Positions 5,769 to 12,480 of a DNA stretch of 13,230 nt are shown here, piece by piece (positions within the stretch are counted from its first letter, which is position 1; each line of letters begins with the position of its first letter). The notes beneath the pieces were generated by a model, which saw only the letters and a program-made list of their open reading frames with translations, had not been told where the DNA came from and did not search any database. The translations under genes and the position numbers were made by a program. Source of the DNA: Clostridia bacterium (GTDB lineage Bacteria; Bacillota; Clostridia; Peptostreptococcales; Anaerovoracaceae). The stretch is taken from contig JAKSSQ010000029.1 in NCBI GenBank assembly GCA_024403005.1, positions 1 to 13,230 on the forward strand, read 5' to 3'.

Positions 5769-6668
5769 TTAGAACATAGCTTCCACGTCGGCCATAATTG
5801 TCTTAATGGCTTCAGTCTGCGTGTCTGTAACCCTCTGGAAAGGTTCGGAACATTTGTCGTTAATGTCCAGGCCGCGCAGCTGCAGACCCTTCTTTACCAT
5901 AGGCATGAAGTTGGTGTGTACTGCGTACAGGTCGCACATTCTATTAACTACTCGCTGCAGCTTGTACATAGCTTCTGCATCGCTGCTGTTTGCAGCATCT
6001 ACCCACGCAGCGAAAATTTCCGGATAGAGATTGGAAAGTCCGGAGATGCCGCCGCGGCCTCCGCAGAGCATATTATGTGCGAAATTATCGTCGTAGCCGG
6101 AGAAGCAGATGAACTCAGGGAATTCGGGCAAAACTGTGTTGAGCAGTTCTCTTGTATGGTTCATATCGCGGACAGTATCCTTGTAGCCAACTATATTCTT
6201 GTGCTTGCGCAGCAGATTAAGGGTAATCTGCGGAGAAACGTCGTATCCTGTTACGCCGGGGAAATTGTAAATATAAATATCTCCGTGAATCTGATCTGCA
6301 GCTTTGCCGAAATACTGTTCAATGCCTGCCGCATCCGGTGCGAAATAGGTAGTGCCGACGATAATAATGCCGTCTGCGCCCTTATCTATCGCATAGTTGG
6401 ACAGAGCTATCATATCCTTATAGTTGTGGTTTCCTGTGCCGATAATCAGGGGAACGCGATGGTTGATTGTTTCAACAGCGGCGTCGATAAGCGCCTTTTT
6501 CTGGTCTGCGGGAATAGCCCAGAATTCGCCGGCGCTGCCCATTACGATAATTCCTGAAATACCTTTTTCAATAAGGAATTCCCAGTGTTTTTTGCAGCCT
6601 TCAATATCCACATTGCAGTCTTCGTCGAAAACTGTAATGGAGGGGCAATAATATCTTGCCTTGTTCAT
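5769..6668 (-). CDS. DapA/NanA-family aldolase or lyase
   Basis: A 299-residue class I aldolase-type TIM-barrel enzyme of the dihydrodipicolinate synthase / N-acetylneuraminate lyase family. I see GSAGE (44-48, substrate carboxylate loop), the tyrosine of YNFPG (Y134), the Schiff-base lysine in GYKDT (K163) and GGRGGISGLSN (203-213). The frame stays open upstream to an ATG at 6848, but the true start is 6668: AGGAG lies 10-14 bases before it, family homology begins there, and the longer version would overlap the upstream gene heavily. It is the last gene of an operon behind the UxaA-type dehydratase with a 25-base gap. A 2-keto-3-deoxy acid aldolase or dehydratase role is therefore more likely than lysine synthesis; the exact substrate is unknown. 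Confidence 0.88.
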   Translation of the reverse strand: MNKARYYCPSITVFDEDCNVDIEGCKKHWEFLIEKGISGIIVMGSAGEFWAIPADQKKALIDAAVETINHRVPLIIGTGNHNYKDMIALSNYAIDKGADGIIIVGTTYFAPDAAGIEQYFGKAADQIHGDIYIYNFPGVTGYDVSPQITLNLLRKHKNIVGYKDTVRDMNHTRELLNTVLPEFPEFICFSGYDDNFAHNMLCGGRGGISGLSNLYPEIFAAWVDAANSSDAEAMYKLQRVVNRMCDLYAVHTNFMPMVKKGLQLRGLDINDKCSEPFQRVTDTQTEAIKTIMADVEAMF

Positions 6669-6693
6669 GGTTCTTGAATCTCCTTGATTATTC

Positions 6694-7857
6694 TTATACG
6701 TAATTGCATACTCTTGCAATTGCTGTTTCTGTATATCCGAGGCTTTCTGCCTTTGTGAGCTTGCCGTTTGCAACTTCAACAACTTCCTTGAGCAGAACGT
6801 CGCCCATTTCTTCCAGAGTCTGGGGTCCGTAGATAACGGGGCTTGCATCGATGTCGATGTTGTCCTTCATGTTCTGGTAAGTAATTCTGTTGCCTGTAAT
6901 CTTGATTACGGGGGAGATTGCGTTGCCTGTGGGTGTACCTCTGCCTGTGGAGAATACTACAATCTGAGCACCGCCTGCTACCATGCCTGCTACGGAGGAG
7001 GGGTCGTTGCCCGGAGTATCCATAATTACGAGGCCCTTTTTAGCTTCTACGGGCTTAGCGTAGTCGTAAACTTCGTTAACGGGAGTGTGGCCGCCCTTGT
7101 GGATGCAGCCCAGAGACTTTTCTTCCAGAGTTGTAAGGCCGCCAGCCTTGTTGCCCGGGGAGGGGTTGCCTTCGCGAACTTCTTCGCCTACCAGCTGCAG
7201 AGCTGCTTCGTATCTGTGTACGATGTCGTAAATCTTCTGGCTGATTTCGGGTGTTGCGCCTCTTCTTGCCAGGATGTGTTCTGCACCGATGAATTCAGTT
7301 GTTTCGGAGAGGATGGATGTTCCGCCCATTGCAACCATTCTGTCGGAGAGTTCACCGATGAGGGGGTTAGCGCCGAGACCGCTTGTGGGGTCTGAACCAC
7401 CGCATTCTGTACCTACGATGAGTTCGCTCATGTCTATGGGTTCACGCATAAGGAGAGAAGCTTCCTGAGCCATTTCCTTAGCTGCTCTTACAGCCTTTTC
7501 GATTGTGGAAATTGTGCCGCCGCATTCCTGGATGATAAATGTCTTGAGGGGCTTGTTTGTGCGTTCCTTGATTGCGTCAACAACCAGGTCCATCTGGCAG
7601 TTTTCGCAGCCCAGAGATACTACTACTGTGCCGTAAACGTTGGGGTTGGCAGCCATGCCTGCCATAACGTCCATTGTGAACTGCTGGTCCTTGCTTACCT
7701 GGGAGCAGCCGTTCTGGTTATTGAATGTAACAGCGCCTTCTACCTGGGAAGCGATGATTCTTGTTGTATCGGATGCGCATACGGAAGCGGGGAGAATAAA
7801 GATCTTGTTTCTGATTCCTGCCTTACCGTCGGGTCTTCTGTATCCTAAAAATTCCAT
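6694..7857 (-). CDS. UxaA/GarD-family dehydratase, large (catalytic) subunit
   Basis: A 387-residue protein equal to the catalytic part of altronate/galactarate dehydratases, which remove water from sugar acids to give 2-keto-3-deoxy acids using a bound metal. Visible signatures are GYRRPDGKAGIRN (5-17), NNQNGCSQ (46-53), LGCENCQ (82-88), TECGGSDPTSGLGANP (150-165), SETTEFIGAEH (184-194) and EEKSLGCIHKGG (245-256). E. coli UxaA carries an N-terminal SAF domain in the same chain; here that domain is a separate gene just upstream, eight bases away, as in two-subunit enzymes such as (2R)-sulfolactate sulfo-lyase SuyAB. AGGAGG lies four bases before the ATG. Family is certain; the substrate could be altronate, galactarate, sulfolactate or another hydroxy acid. 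Confidence 0.9.
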   Translation of the reverse strand: MEFLGYRRPDGKAGIRNKIFILPASVCASDTTRIIASQVEGAVTFNNQNGCSQVSKDQQFTMDVMAGMAANPNVYGTVVVSLGCENCQMDLVVDAIKERTNKPLKTFIIQECGGTISTIEKAVRAAKEMAQEASLLMREPIDMSELIVGTECGGSDPTSGLGANPLIGELSDRMVAMGGTSILSETTEFIGAEHILARRGATPEISQKIYDIVHRYEAALQLVGEEVREGNPSPGNKAGGLTTLEEKSLGCIHKGGHTPVNEVYDYAKPVEAKKGLVIMDTPGNDPSSVAGMVAGGAQIVVFSTGRGTPTGNAISPVIKITGNRITYQNMKDNIDIDASPVIYGPQTLEEMGDVLLKEVVEVANGKLTKAESLGYTETAIARVCNYV

Positions 7858-7865
7858 ATATCCTC

Positions 7866-8141
7866 CTAAAGTGCTTCTCTGTGGTTTTCTACGTTATGTG
7901 TATGTACATGGGAGCCTGCGGGAATATCAACAGCTGCGATGCCAATGTGTTCGCCGTACTTTACTACAGGTTCGCCCTTCTTAATGTCTACTGCTGCCAG
8001 CTTGTGGTAAATGGTGATATCCTCAGCTGCTGTAAGAGAGCAAACAGTGTCTTCCTTCTTGTATTCAACTGTTTCTCCCTTTGTGATGGGCTCGATGGCA
8101 ACTGCCACGTTGTCCTTCTTGTCGATCATCATTGCGTTCAT
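7866..8141 (-). CDS. SAF-domain small subunit of the UxaA/SuyA-type dehydratase
   Basis: A 91-residue SAF-domain protein matching the N-terminal domain of altronate dehydratase or the small subunit SuyA. It has the alternating pattern typical of the fold (PITKGETV 18-25, HKLAAVDIKKGEPVVKYG 46-63, IGIAAVDIPAGSHVHTHN 66-83) and ends with HVHTHN (78-83), the motif at the metal or substrate site in this family. It is the first gene of the operon, eight bases before the large subunit. The ATG at 8141 is chosen because AGGAG lies seven bases upstream. It should act only as part of the two-subunit enzyme. Confidence 0.88.
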   Translation of the reverse strand: MNAMMIDKKDNVAVAIEPITKGETVEYKKEDTVCSLTAAEDITIYHKLAAVDIKKGEPVVKYGEHIGIAAVDIPAGSHVHTHNVENHREAL

Positions 8142-8183
8142 TTTGAATCTCCTAATAAATGTTTTGGTTAGTATGAATAAATA

Positions 8184-8189
8184 ATTATA
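8184..8189 (-). promoter_or_regulatory. Candidate promoter of the dehydratase-aldolase operon
   Basis: On the minus strand, TGTTATAAT gives an extended -10 element in the 68-base gap between the aminopeptidase stop codon and the SAF gene. The -35 region is poor (TAGTTA at 17 bases). No terminator hairpin follows the aminopeptidase gene, so read-through from it is also possible. Confidence 0.45.
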
Positions 8190-8209
8190 ACACTTTTTAT
8201 GGTTTCTAA

Positions 8210-9595
8210 CTATGCATTAAGAAGAAATGCCTTGTAACCTTTGTAGACATCTGCCTTGGAGCTTACTTCGTAGGGAGCGTGCATGCAGAGGATGGCCATG
8301 CCGCTGTCGATTACGTCCATGCCGTACTTGGCCATGATGTATGCGATGGTTCCGCCGCCGCCAACGTCTACCTTGCCCAGTTCGCAGAAGTGGTAGGAAA
8401 CGTCTGCATCGTCCAGAATTTTACGGATTTTAGCGATATATTCTGCGTTTGCATCGTTGGAATCGTACTTTCCACGGCTTCCTGTAAACTTGCTGAATGC
8501 CATGCCTTTAGAGAGGTATGCGCAGTTCTTTGTTTCGAAAGCATCCGGATAGAGGGGGTCGTAAGCTGCGCTTACGTCGGAAGAGAGCATGCTGGAGTTT
8601 GCAAGGCATCTGCGGACCTTAACCAGGGATTCGCCTTCCATGGCTGCGATAATTTCTCCGATAGTGTTTTCGAAGAAGTAGCCTGTCATGCCGGTTGCGC
8701 CGACTGACCCAATTTCTTCCTTGTCTACCAGCAGGCAGCAGGAAGTCTTATCGGGAACTTCCATTTCCAGAATTGCTGCCAGGGATGTATATGCGCAGAT
8801 TCTGTCGTCCTGGCCGTAAGCGATAATCATGCTGCTGTCCAGACCGCAGTCGCGGGCCTTGCCTGCAGGAACGATTTCCAGCTCTGCGGAGATGAAGTCT
8901 TCTTCCTCGATCTTGTACTTTTTCTTTAAAAGCTGCAGAACATTAGCTGTTACAGCGTCCTTTTCGTCCTTGGAGAGCTTGGATTTGTTCAGCGGCATAT
9001 TGCCGATTAAGAGGTCCAGATTTTCGCCGCCGACAACTACGGAAGCCTTCTTTTCCATCTGGCTCTGCGCGAGGTGGATAAGCAGATCGGTGAATACGAA
9101 TACGGGATCCTTTTCCTTTTCGCCGATAACTACGTTAACTGTTGTGCCGTCTTTCTTGCATACCACTCCGTGGATAGCCATGGGCTGAGCCACCCACTGG
9201 TACTTCTTGATACCGCCGTAGTAGTGAGTGTCCAGATATGCGTTTCCGCCGGCCTGGTAGAGGGGGTTGCTCTTTACGTCCACACGGGGGGAATCGATGT
9301 GAGCGCCCAGGATGTTCATGCCCTTTTCCATGGGCTGGCTGCCGATTACGAAGAGAGCAGCAGTTTTGCCCATGCAGATGGAGTAAACTCTGTCGCCGGG
9401 CTTTAAGCCTTCGCCGGAAGCGAGCTTGTCTTCCAGTTTAACGAAACCGGCCTTTTCTGCGATTTCGACCACCTGGTCTACGCATTCTCTTTCAGTCTTG
9501 CCCTTGTCGAGGAACTTTTTGTATTTTTCACAGAAAGCAGATGCAGCTTTAATGTCTTTGGAGCTGTACTTTTCCCATGCAGATTCGAATTTCAT
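8210..9595 (-). CDS. M18-family metallo-aminopeptidase
   Basis: A 461-residue cytosolic zinc aminopeptidase of family M18 (aspartyl aminopeptidase / aminopeptidase I type), which removes N-terminal residues from peptides. The metal and catalytic residues are in place: GAHIDSPR (97-104; H99 ligand, D101), GQDDR (261-265), DKEEIGS (291-297; catalytic glutamate E293 or E294), SSDVSAAYDP (338-347; D340) and CMHAPYE (437-443; H439). The KFTGSRGKYDSND segment (369-381) is also typical. Length is normal. An AGGAA site precedes the ATG. The gene lies between a bidirectional terminator and the dehydratase operon with no clear functional tie to either. Confidence 0.93.
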   Translation of the reverse strand: MKFESAWEKYSSKDIKAASAFCEKYKKFLDKGKTERECVDQVVEIAEKAGFVKLEDKLASGEGLKPGDRVYSICMGKTAALFVIGSQPMEKGMNILGAHIDSPRVDVKSNPLYQAGGNAYLDTHYYGGIKKYQWVAQPMAIHGVVCKKDGTTVNVVIGEKEKDPVFVFTDLLIHLAQSQMEKKASVVVGGENLDLLIGNMPLNKSKLSKDEKDAVTANVLQLLKKKYKIEEEDFISAELEIVPAGKARDCGLDSSMIIAYGQDDRICAYTSLAAILEMEVPDKTSCCLLVDKEEIGSVGATGMTGYFFENTIGEIIAAMEGESLVKVRRCLANSSMLSSDVSAAYDPLYPDAFETKNCAYLSKGMAFSKFTGSRGKYDSNDANAEYIAKIRKILDDADVSYHFCELGKVDVGGGGTIAYIMAKYGMDVIDSGMAILCMHAPYEVSSKADVYKGYKAFLLNA

Positions 9596-9633
9596 AGTGT
9601 TTCCTATCTGAGTAGTATTATTGTTGTGATAAT

Positions 9634-9639
9634 ATTATA
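9634..9639 (-). promoter_or_regulatory. Candidate -10 box of the aminopeptidase gene
   Basis: A perfect TATAAT on the minus strand lies about 39 bases before the ATG. The hexamer 17 bases upstream is GTTTTT, inside the tail of the EamA-gene terminator, so the -35 is weak. Confidence 0.4.
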
Positions 9640-9650
9640 TTGTAACATAT

Positions 9651-9686
9651 AAAAAGAAAAACAGAGGCGGAAACCTCTGTTTTTTA
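9651..9686 (-). terminator. Bidirectional terminator after the EamA transporter gene
   Basis: AACAGAGG (9660-9667) and CCTCTGTT (9674-9681) form a perfect 8 bp stem with a CGGAAA loop. A T-rich tail is present on both strands. It ends the transporter transcript just before the aminopeptidase promoter. Confidence 0.88.
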
Positions 9687-9699
9687 AGTCGAAAATATG

Positions 9700-10599
9700 T
9701 TAATTTACTTCTTTTTTACCGAAATTTACGTTCAGGATAACTATCGAGAACAGTACGATTGCTATGCCCAGTGCGTTCAGGAAACCCAGGTCTTCCTTAA
9801 AGATTATCATGCCAAGAAGCGCGGACACTACGACTTCGACGGAAGCTACGATAGGAGCTTTGGAAGCTTCGATGCCGCAGGCGATGCCGGACACGAAGAA
9901 GAGGTATGGCAGCTGAGCTGCCAGCAGGCCTGTCATTGCGCCGAGAGCGAGAGTCTTCGGTGCGAACATGTAAGCCGGGAAGCTCCAGCACCTGCTTATG
10001 ATCGCGATAAAAATAAATCCGAACAGAAGGATGTAGAAAGTTATTACGAAGGGATCGGCCTTTTCTGCAGTGTACTTGTCGAAAATTGTGATCATGCCGT
10101 AGCAAAGCGCTGCCAGCACGCCGAAGAGTATGCCGACTATGCTCACGTTAAAGCCGCTTAAATCGCAGCCGGTAACGGTTATGAAGCAGCCTGCCAGGTT
10201 GAGGACCAATGCGCAGATTTTCTGCTTTGTAAGGGACTCTTTATAGAGAATTCTGGAAAGAATCATTACGAATACCGGGGATAAGTAGAGCAGAACGCCT
10301 GCAAATGCCACGCCTACCCTCGTTACGGATGCGGAGAATGTAAGGTCGTAGAGCGTTTCCGACACGAAGCCTGTCGCTGCAAGCATTGCCAGAAGTTTTA
10401 AATCTATTTTAAGAGCCCTCCAGCCGCACTTAATAAGCACCATTGGGGTCATTAAGAGGATTCCGAAGAACTGCATGTGGAATGCGACCTGCGCATCGGT
10501 GCAGCCTTCCAGGGAAAGCAGCTTCATGCAGGTTCCCGTTGAACCCCAGATGAGCCCTGCCATAAATATTAAGATGTAACCTTTAGTTAATTTGTTCAT
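9700..10599 (-). CDS. EamA/DMT-family transporter
   Basis: A 299-residue membrane protein with about ten hydrophobic helices arranged as two five-helix halves, the drug/metabolite transporter (EamA) pattern. GLIWGST (15-21) in helix 1 and the EVVVSALLGMIIFKEDL segment (255-271) near the end match the usual EamA signatures. Family members export amino acids, metabolites or drugs, and the substrate cannot be told from sequence. The start context is weak: only AGG four bases before the ATG. TTGACA is visible on the minus strand at 10643-10648, but no convincing -10 box sits at the right distance. It is divergent from the zinc-ribbon gene and ends at a terminator. Confidence 0.88.
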   Translation of the reverse strand: MNKLTKGYILIFMAGLIWGSTGTCMKLLSLEGCTDAQVAFHMQFFGILLMTPMVLIKCGWRALKIDLKLLAMLAATGFVSETLYDLTFSASVTRVGVAFAGVLLYLSPVFVMILSRILYKESLTKQKICALVLNLAGCFITVTGCDLSGFNVSIVGILFGVLAALCYGMITIFDKYTAEKADPFVITFYILLFGFIFIAIISRCWSFPAYMFAPKTLALGAMTGLLAAQLPYLFFVSGIACGIEASKAPIVASVEVVVSALLGMIIFKEDLGFLNALGIAIVLFSIVILNVNFGKKEVN

Positions 10600-10696
10600 A
10601 AGCCTAATTTATTTAACACATTTACATCTATTGTATCTTATGTGTCAAGTGCCGCGGGTTTGAGCTGCAGTTAGCATGCCGGCCGGGCCTTTATTA

Positions 10697-10705
10697 TGGT
10701 ATAAT
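10697..10705 (+). promoter_or_regulatory. Extended -10 promoter of the zinc-ribbon membrane protein gene
   Basis: TGGTATAAT gives an extended -10 element identical to the one before the helicase gene. The -35 position (TGCCGG) is poor. The predicted start leaves a leader of about 28 bases containing the AGGAG ribosome site at 10726-10730. Confidence 0.6.
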
Positions 10706-10739
10706 ACCCGCATAGATTTTAAGAAAGGAGCTGCAGCCT

Positions 10740-11291
10740 GTGAAGCGGATGCACTACCCCTGCCCCAGCTGCGGAAAAGCTATAAAAATAAGCGTTTCCG
10801 ACATGGCAAAGGGATACTCGGAAAGACTTGAATACATGATCTGCCCATACTGCAGAGAAGAGATTCCCTTCCCCATAAGGACGGAGCCGGCGCTGGATTT
10901 CCCCGCCTGGGCACCGGACCAGATTAAGGAACCCACTCCTTTAAATGCCTTCGATGCGGTAATCGCCAGCTGGAGCTCCGTTGCAGTGCTTCTTGTTGCT
11001 GCAGGGTTCTTCCTTTACGGCTTTAACGGAATTGCATCCGGAAGGCCTGTACTTCCCATGCTTTTATGCTTTGCGGCTTCTACAGTCTTCGGGCTTCTTA
11101 CTTATTTTAATTGGGTCAGAACCTATAAGGAAATGCAGGAAGAATACGAAGAACGCAAAGAACAGTACAAAAAATCGCTGGAAAGGTTAAGTATCGGAGA
11201 GTATTCCAAAGCGCTGCGAAATCTGGATATAGATGTTCCTTCCAGCCTCGCAGAATACCAGCCGGAAGTCGAAGACGGCGAAGAGGAGTAA
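10740..11291 (+). CDS. Small zinc-ribbon membrane protein of unknown function
   Basis: A 183-residue protein that I do not recognise. Two CxxC pairs (C8/C11 and C35/C38) form a likely four-cysteine zinc ribbon at the N-terminus. A linker is followed by two hydrophobic helices (about 80-99 and 103-124) and a charged C-terminal tail (128-183), with likely coiled coil at 130-150. The GTG at 10740 is preferred because AGGAG lies nine bases before it; the ATG at 10749 would be 18 bases away. Both ends are probably cytoplasmic, with a hairpin of two helices in the membrane. It is transcribed alone and divergently from the EamA gene. A sensor or adaptor role is possible but unsupported. Confidence 0.8.
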   Translation: MKRMHYPCPSCGKAIKISVSDMAKGYSERLEYMICPYCREEIPFPIRTEPALDFPAWAPDQIKEPTPLNAFDAVIASWSSVAVLLVAAGFFLYGFNGIASGRPVLPMLLCFAASTVFGLLTYFNWVRTYKEMQEEYEERKEQYKKSLERLSIGEYSKALRNLDIDVPSSLAEYQPEVEDGEEE

Positions 11292-11300
11292 ATCTGTAAA

Positions 11301-11332
11301 AATCAAGGTTCTTCGGCATTTTTTACTTGATT
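11301..11332 (+). terminator. Weak terminator-like hairpin after the zinc-ribbon gene
   Basis: AATCAAG (11301-11307) pairs with CTTGATT (11326-11332) over a long 18-base loop, followed by GTTTTAG. The T tract is short, so termination is doubtful. Its right arm also contains the -35 hexamer of the next promoter. Confidence 0.35.
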
Positions 11333-11355
11333 GTTTTAGAGTTTTAGAGTAAAAT
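11327..11355 (+). promoter_or_regulatory. Promoter of the ABC importer operon
   Basis: TTGATT (11327-11332) and TAAAAT (11350-11355) are exactly 17 bases apart, a good sigma-A match. The transcript should start near 11361, at the base of the structured leader, leaving about 115 untranslated bases. Confidence 0.65.
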
Positions 11356-11359
11356 ATTT

Positions 11360-11441
11360 GTGCTCATTTTGGTGAAGGTTCCCACTTACTTCATCAAAGC
11401 ACGTAAAGAGCGTCCCTGCCACATATGTGCAGGCCGTTTTT
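11360..11441 (+). promoter_or_regulatory. Structured leader with terminator-like hairpin (attenuator candidate)
   Basis: The first hairpin has an outer stem GTGCT (11360-11364) with AGCAC (11398-11402), an asymmetric internal loop of six against two bases, and an inner stem GGTGAAG (11371-11377) with CTTCATC (11389-11395) under an 11-base loop. The second hairpin (11411-11436) pairs CCTGC with GCAGG and adds CG/CG at the base, and it is followed at once by TTTTT (11437-11441). A terminator between promoter and start codon suggests conditional read-through. It lacks the T-box signature and matches no riboswitch consensus I can recall. I cannot see a clear antiterminator pairing. Confidence 0.5.
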
Positions 11442-11477
11442 AATTAAAACATTTAGTTTTCAGAAGGAGAAAGAAAA

Positions 11478-12452
11478 ATGAAAAAGTTTTTTGCAATCCT
11501 GCTTGCCCTCGTAATGGTACTTGGACTTGCAGCATGCGGAAGCCAGGAAGCTCCCGCAGCAGATGACGGCGCTAAGGTTTACAAGATTGGCGCTTGCCAG
11601 CTCATTCAGCACCCCGCTCTGGACGCAGCAACACAGGGTTTCCAGGATGCTATCGTTGAAGCTCTCGGCGCAGACGCTGTAGAATTCGACATCCAGGTTG
11701 CTTCCGGCGACTTCACAACATGCTCCACAGTAGTTAACGGACTCATCTCCGAAGGCTGCGACCTCATCCTCGCTAACGCTACAGCAGCTCTCCAGGCAGC
11801 AGCTTCCGCTACAAGCGACATCCCCGTACTCGGCACATCCATCACAGACTATGCTACAGCTCTCGAAATCGATAACTGGACAGGCACAGTTGGCGGAAAC
11901 GTTTCCGGTACATCCGACCTCGCTCCCCTTTCCGAACAGGCAGCTATGATCAAGGAATGGTTCCCCGAAGCTCAGAACGTTGGTCTCGTATTCTGCTCCG
12001 CAGAACCCAACTCCAAGTATCAGGTAACTGTAGTTGCTGAAGAACTCGCTAAGATGGGCATCAACACAACAGAATTCGCATTCACAGACTCCAACGATAT
12101 CTCTGCAGTTGTAACAGCAGCTTGCGCAGCTTCCGACGTTATCTACGTTCCCACAGACAACACAGCAGCTAACAACACAGAATCCATCGCTAACATCGTT
12201 GAACCCGCTGGTATCCCCGTAATCGCAGGCGAAGAAGGCATCTGCAGCGGCTGCGGCGTAGCTACACTTTCCATCAGCTACTATGACCTCGGCGTTGCTA
12301 CAGGCAAGATGGCTGTTAAGATTCTCCAGGGCGCAGACGTTTCCACAATGCCCGTTGAATTCGCACCCCAGGTTACAAAGAAGTACAACGCAGCAATGGT
12401 TGAAAAGCTCGGTATTGAAATCCCCAGCGACGAATACGTTGTAATCGAATAA
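11478..12452 (+). CDS. ABC importer substrate-binding lipoprotein (TrpX / ABC_sub_bind family)
   Basis: A 324-residue periplasmic-binding-type lipoprotein. Residues 1-19 are a signal peptide with the lipobox LAAC, and C20 is lipidated. The mature part has the two-lobe pattern of the ABC_sub_bind (PF04392, TrpX-like) family: an IGACQLIQHPALD start (37-49), a central TTCSTVVNGLISEGCDLILANATAA-type segment, and DVIYVPTDNT further on. Family members deliver small ligands, in some cases tryptophan or other amino acids, to an ABC importer; the ligand here is unknown. AAGGAG lies eight bases before the ATG. Codon use is strongly restricted (threonine almost always ACA, alanine mostly GCT or GCA), as in highly expressed genes. 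The permease follows 28 bases later. Confidence 0.9.
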   Translation: MKKFFAILLALVMVLGLAACGSQEAPAADDGAKVYKIGACQLIQHPALDAATQGFQDAIVEALGADAVEFDIQVASGDFTTCSTVVNGLISEGCDLILANATAALQAAASATSDIPVLGTSITDYATALEIDNWTGTVGGNVSGTSDLAPLSEQAAMIKEWFPEAQNVGLVFCSAEPNSKYQVTVVAEELAKMGINTTEFAFTDSNDISAVVTAACAASDVIYVPTDNTAANNTESIANIVEPAGIPVIAGEEGICSGCGVATLSISYYDLGVATGKMAVKILQGADVSTMPVEFAPQVTKKYNAAMVEKLGIEIPSDEYVVIE

Positions 12453-12480
12453 TTCAGAATTTTAATTTAAGGTTAGTTTA

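Noticed and set aside
6669..6848. Longer start (ATG 6848) for the DapA-family gene
   Set aside because: The extra 60 codons overlap the dehydratase gene, look unlike the family, and the AGGAG site fits the ATG at 6668.
10643..10648. Full promoter for the EamA gene built on TTGACA
   Set aside because: The -35 hexamer is perfect, but no acceptable -10 lies 16-18 bases away; the nearby TACAAT is only seven bases from it.
11360..11441. T-box, purine, preQ1 or fluoride riboswitch
   Set aside because: No T-box core sequence and none of the conserved loop sequences I recall for these classes are present.
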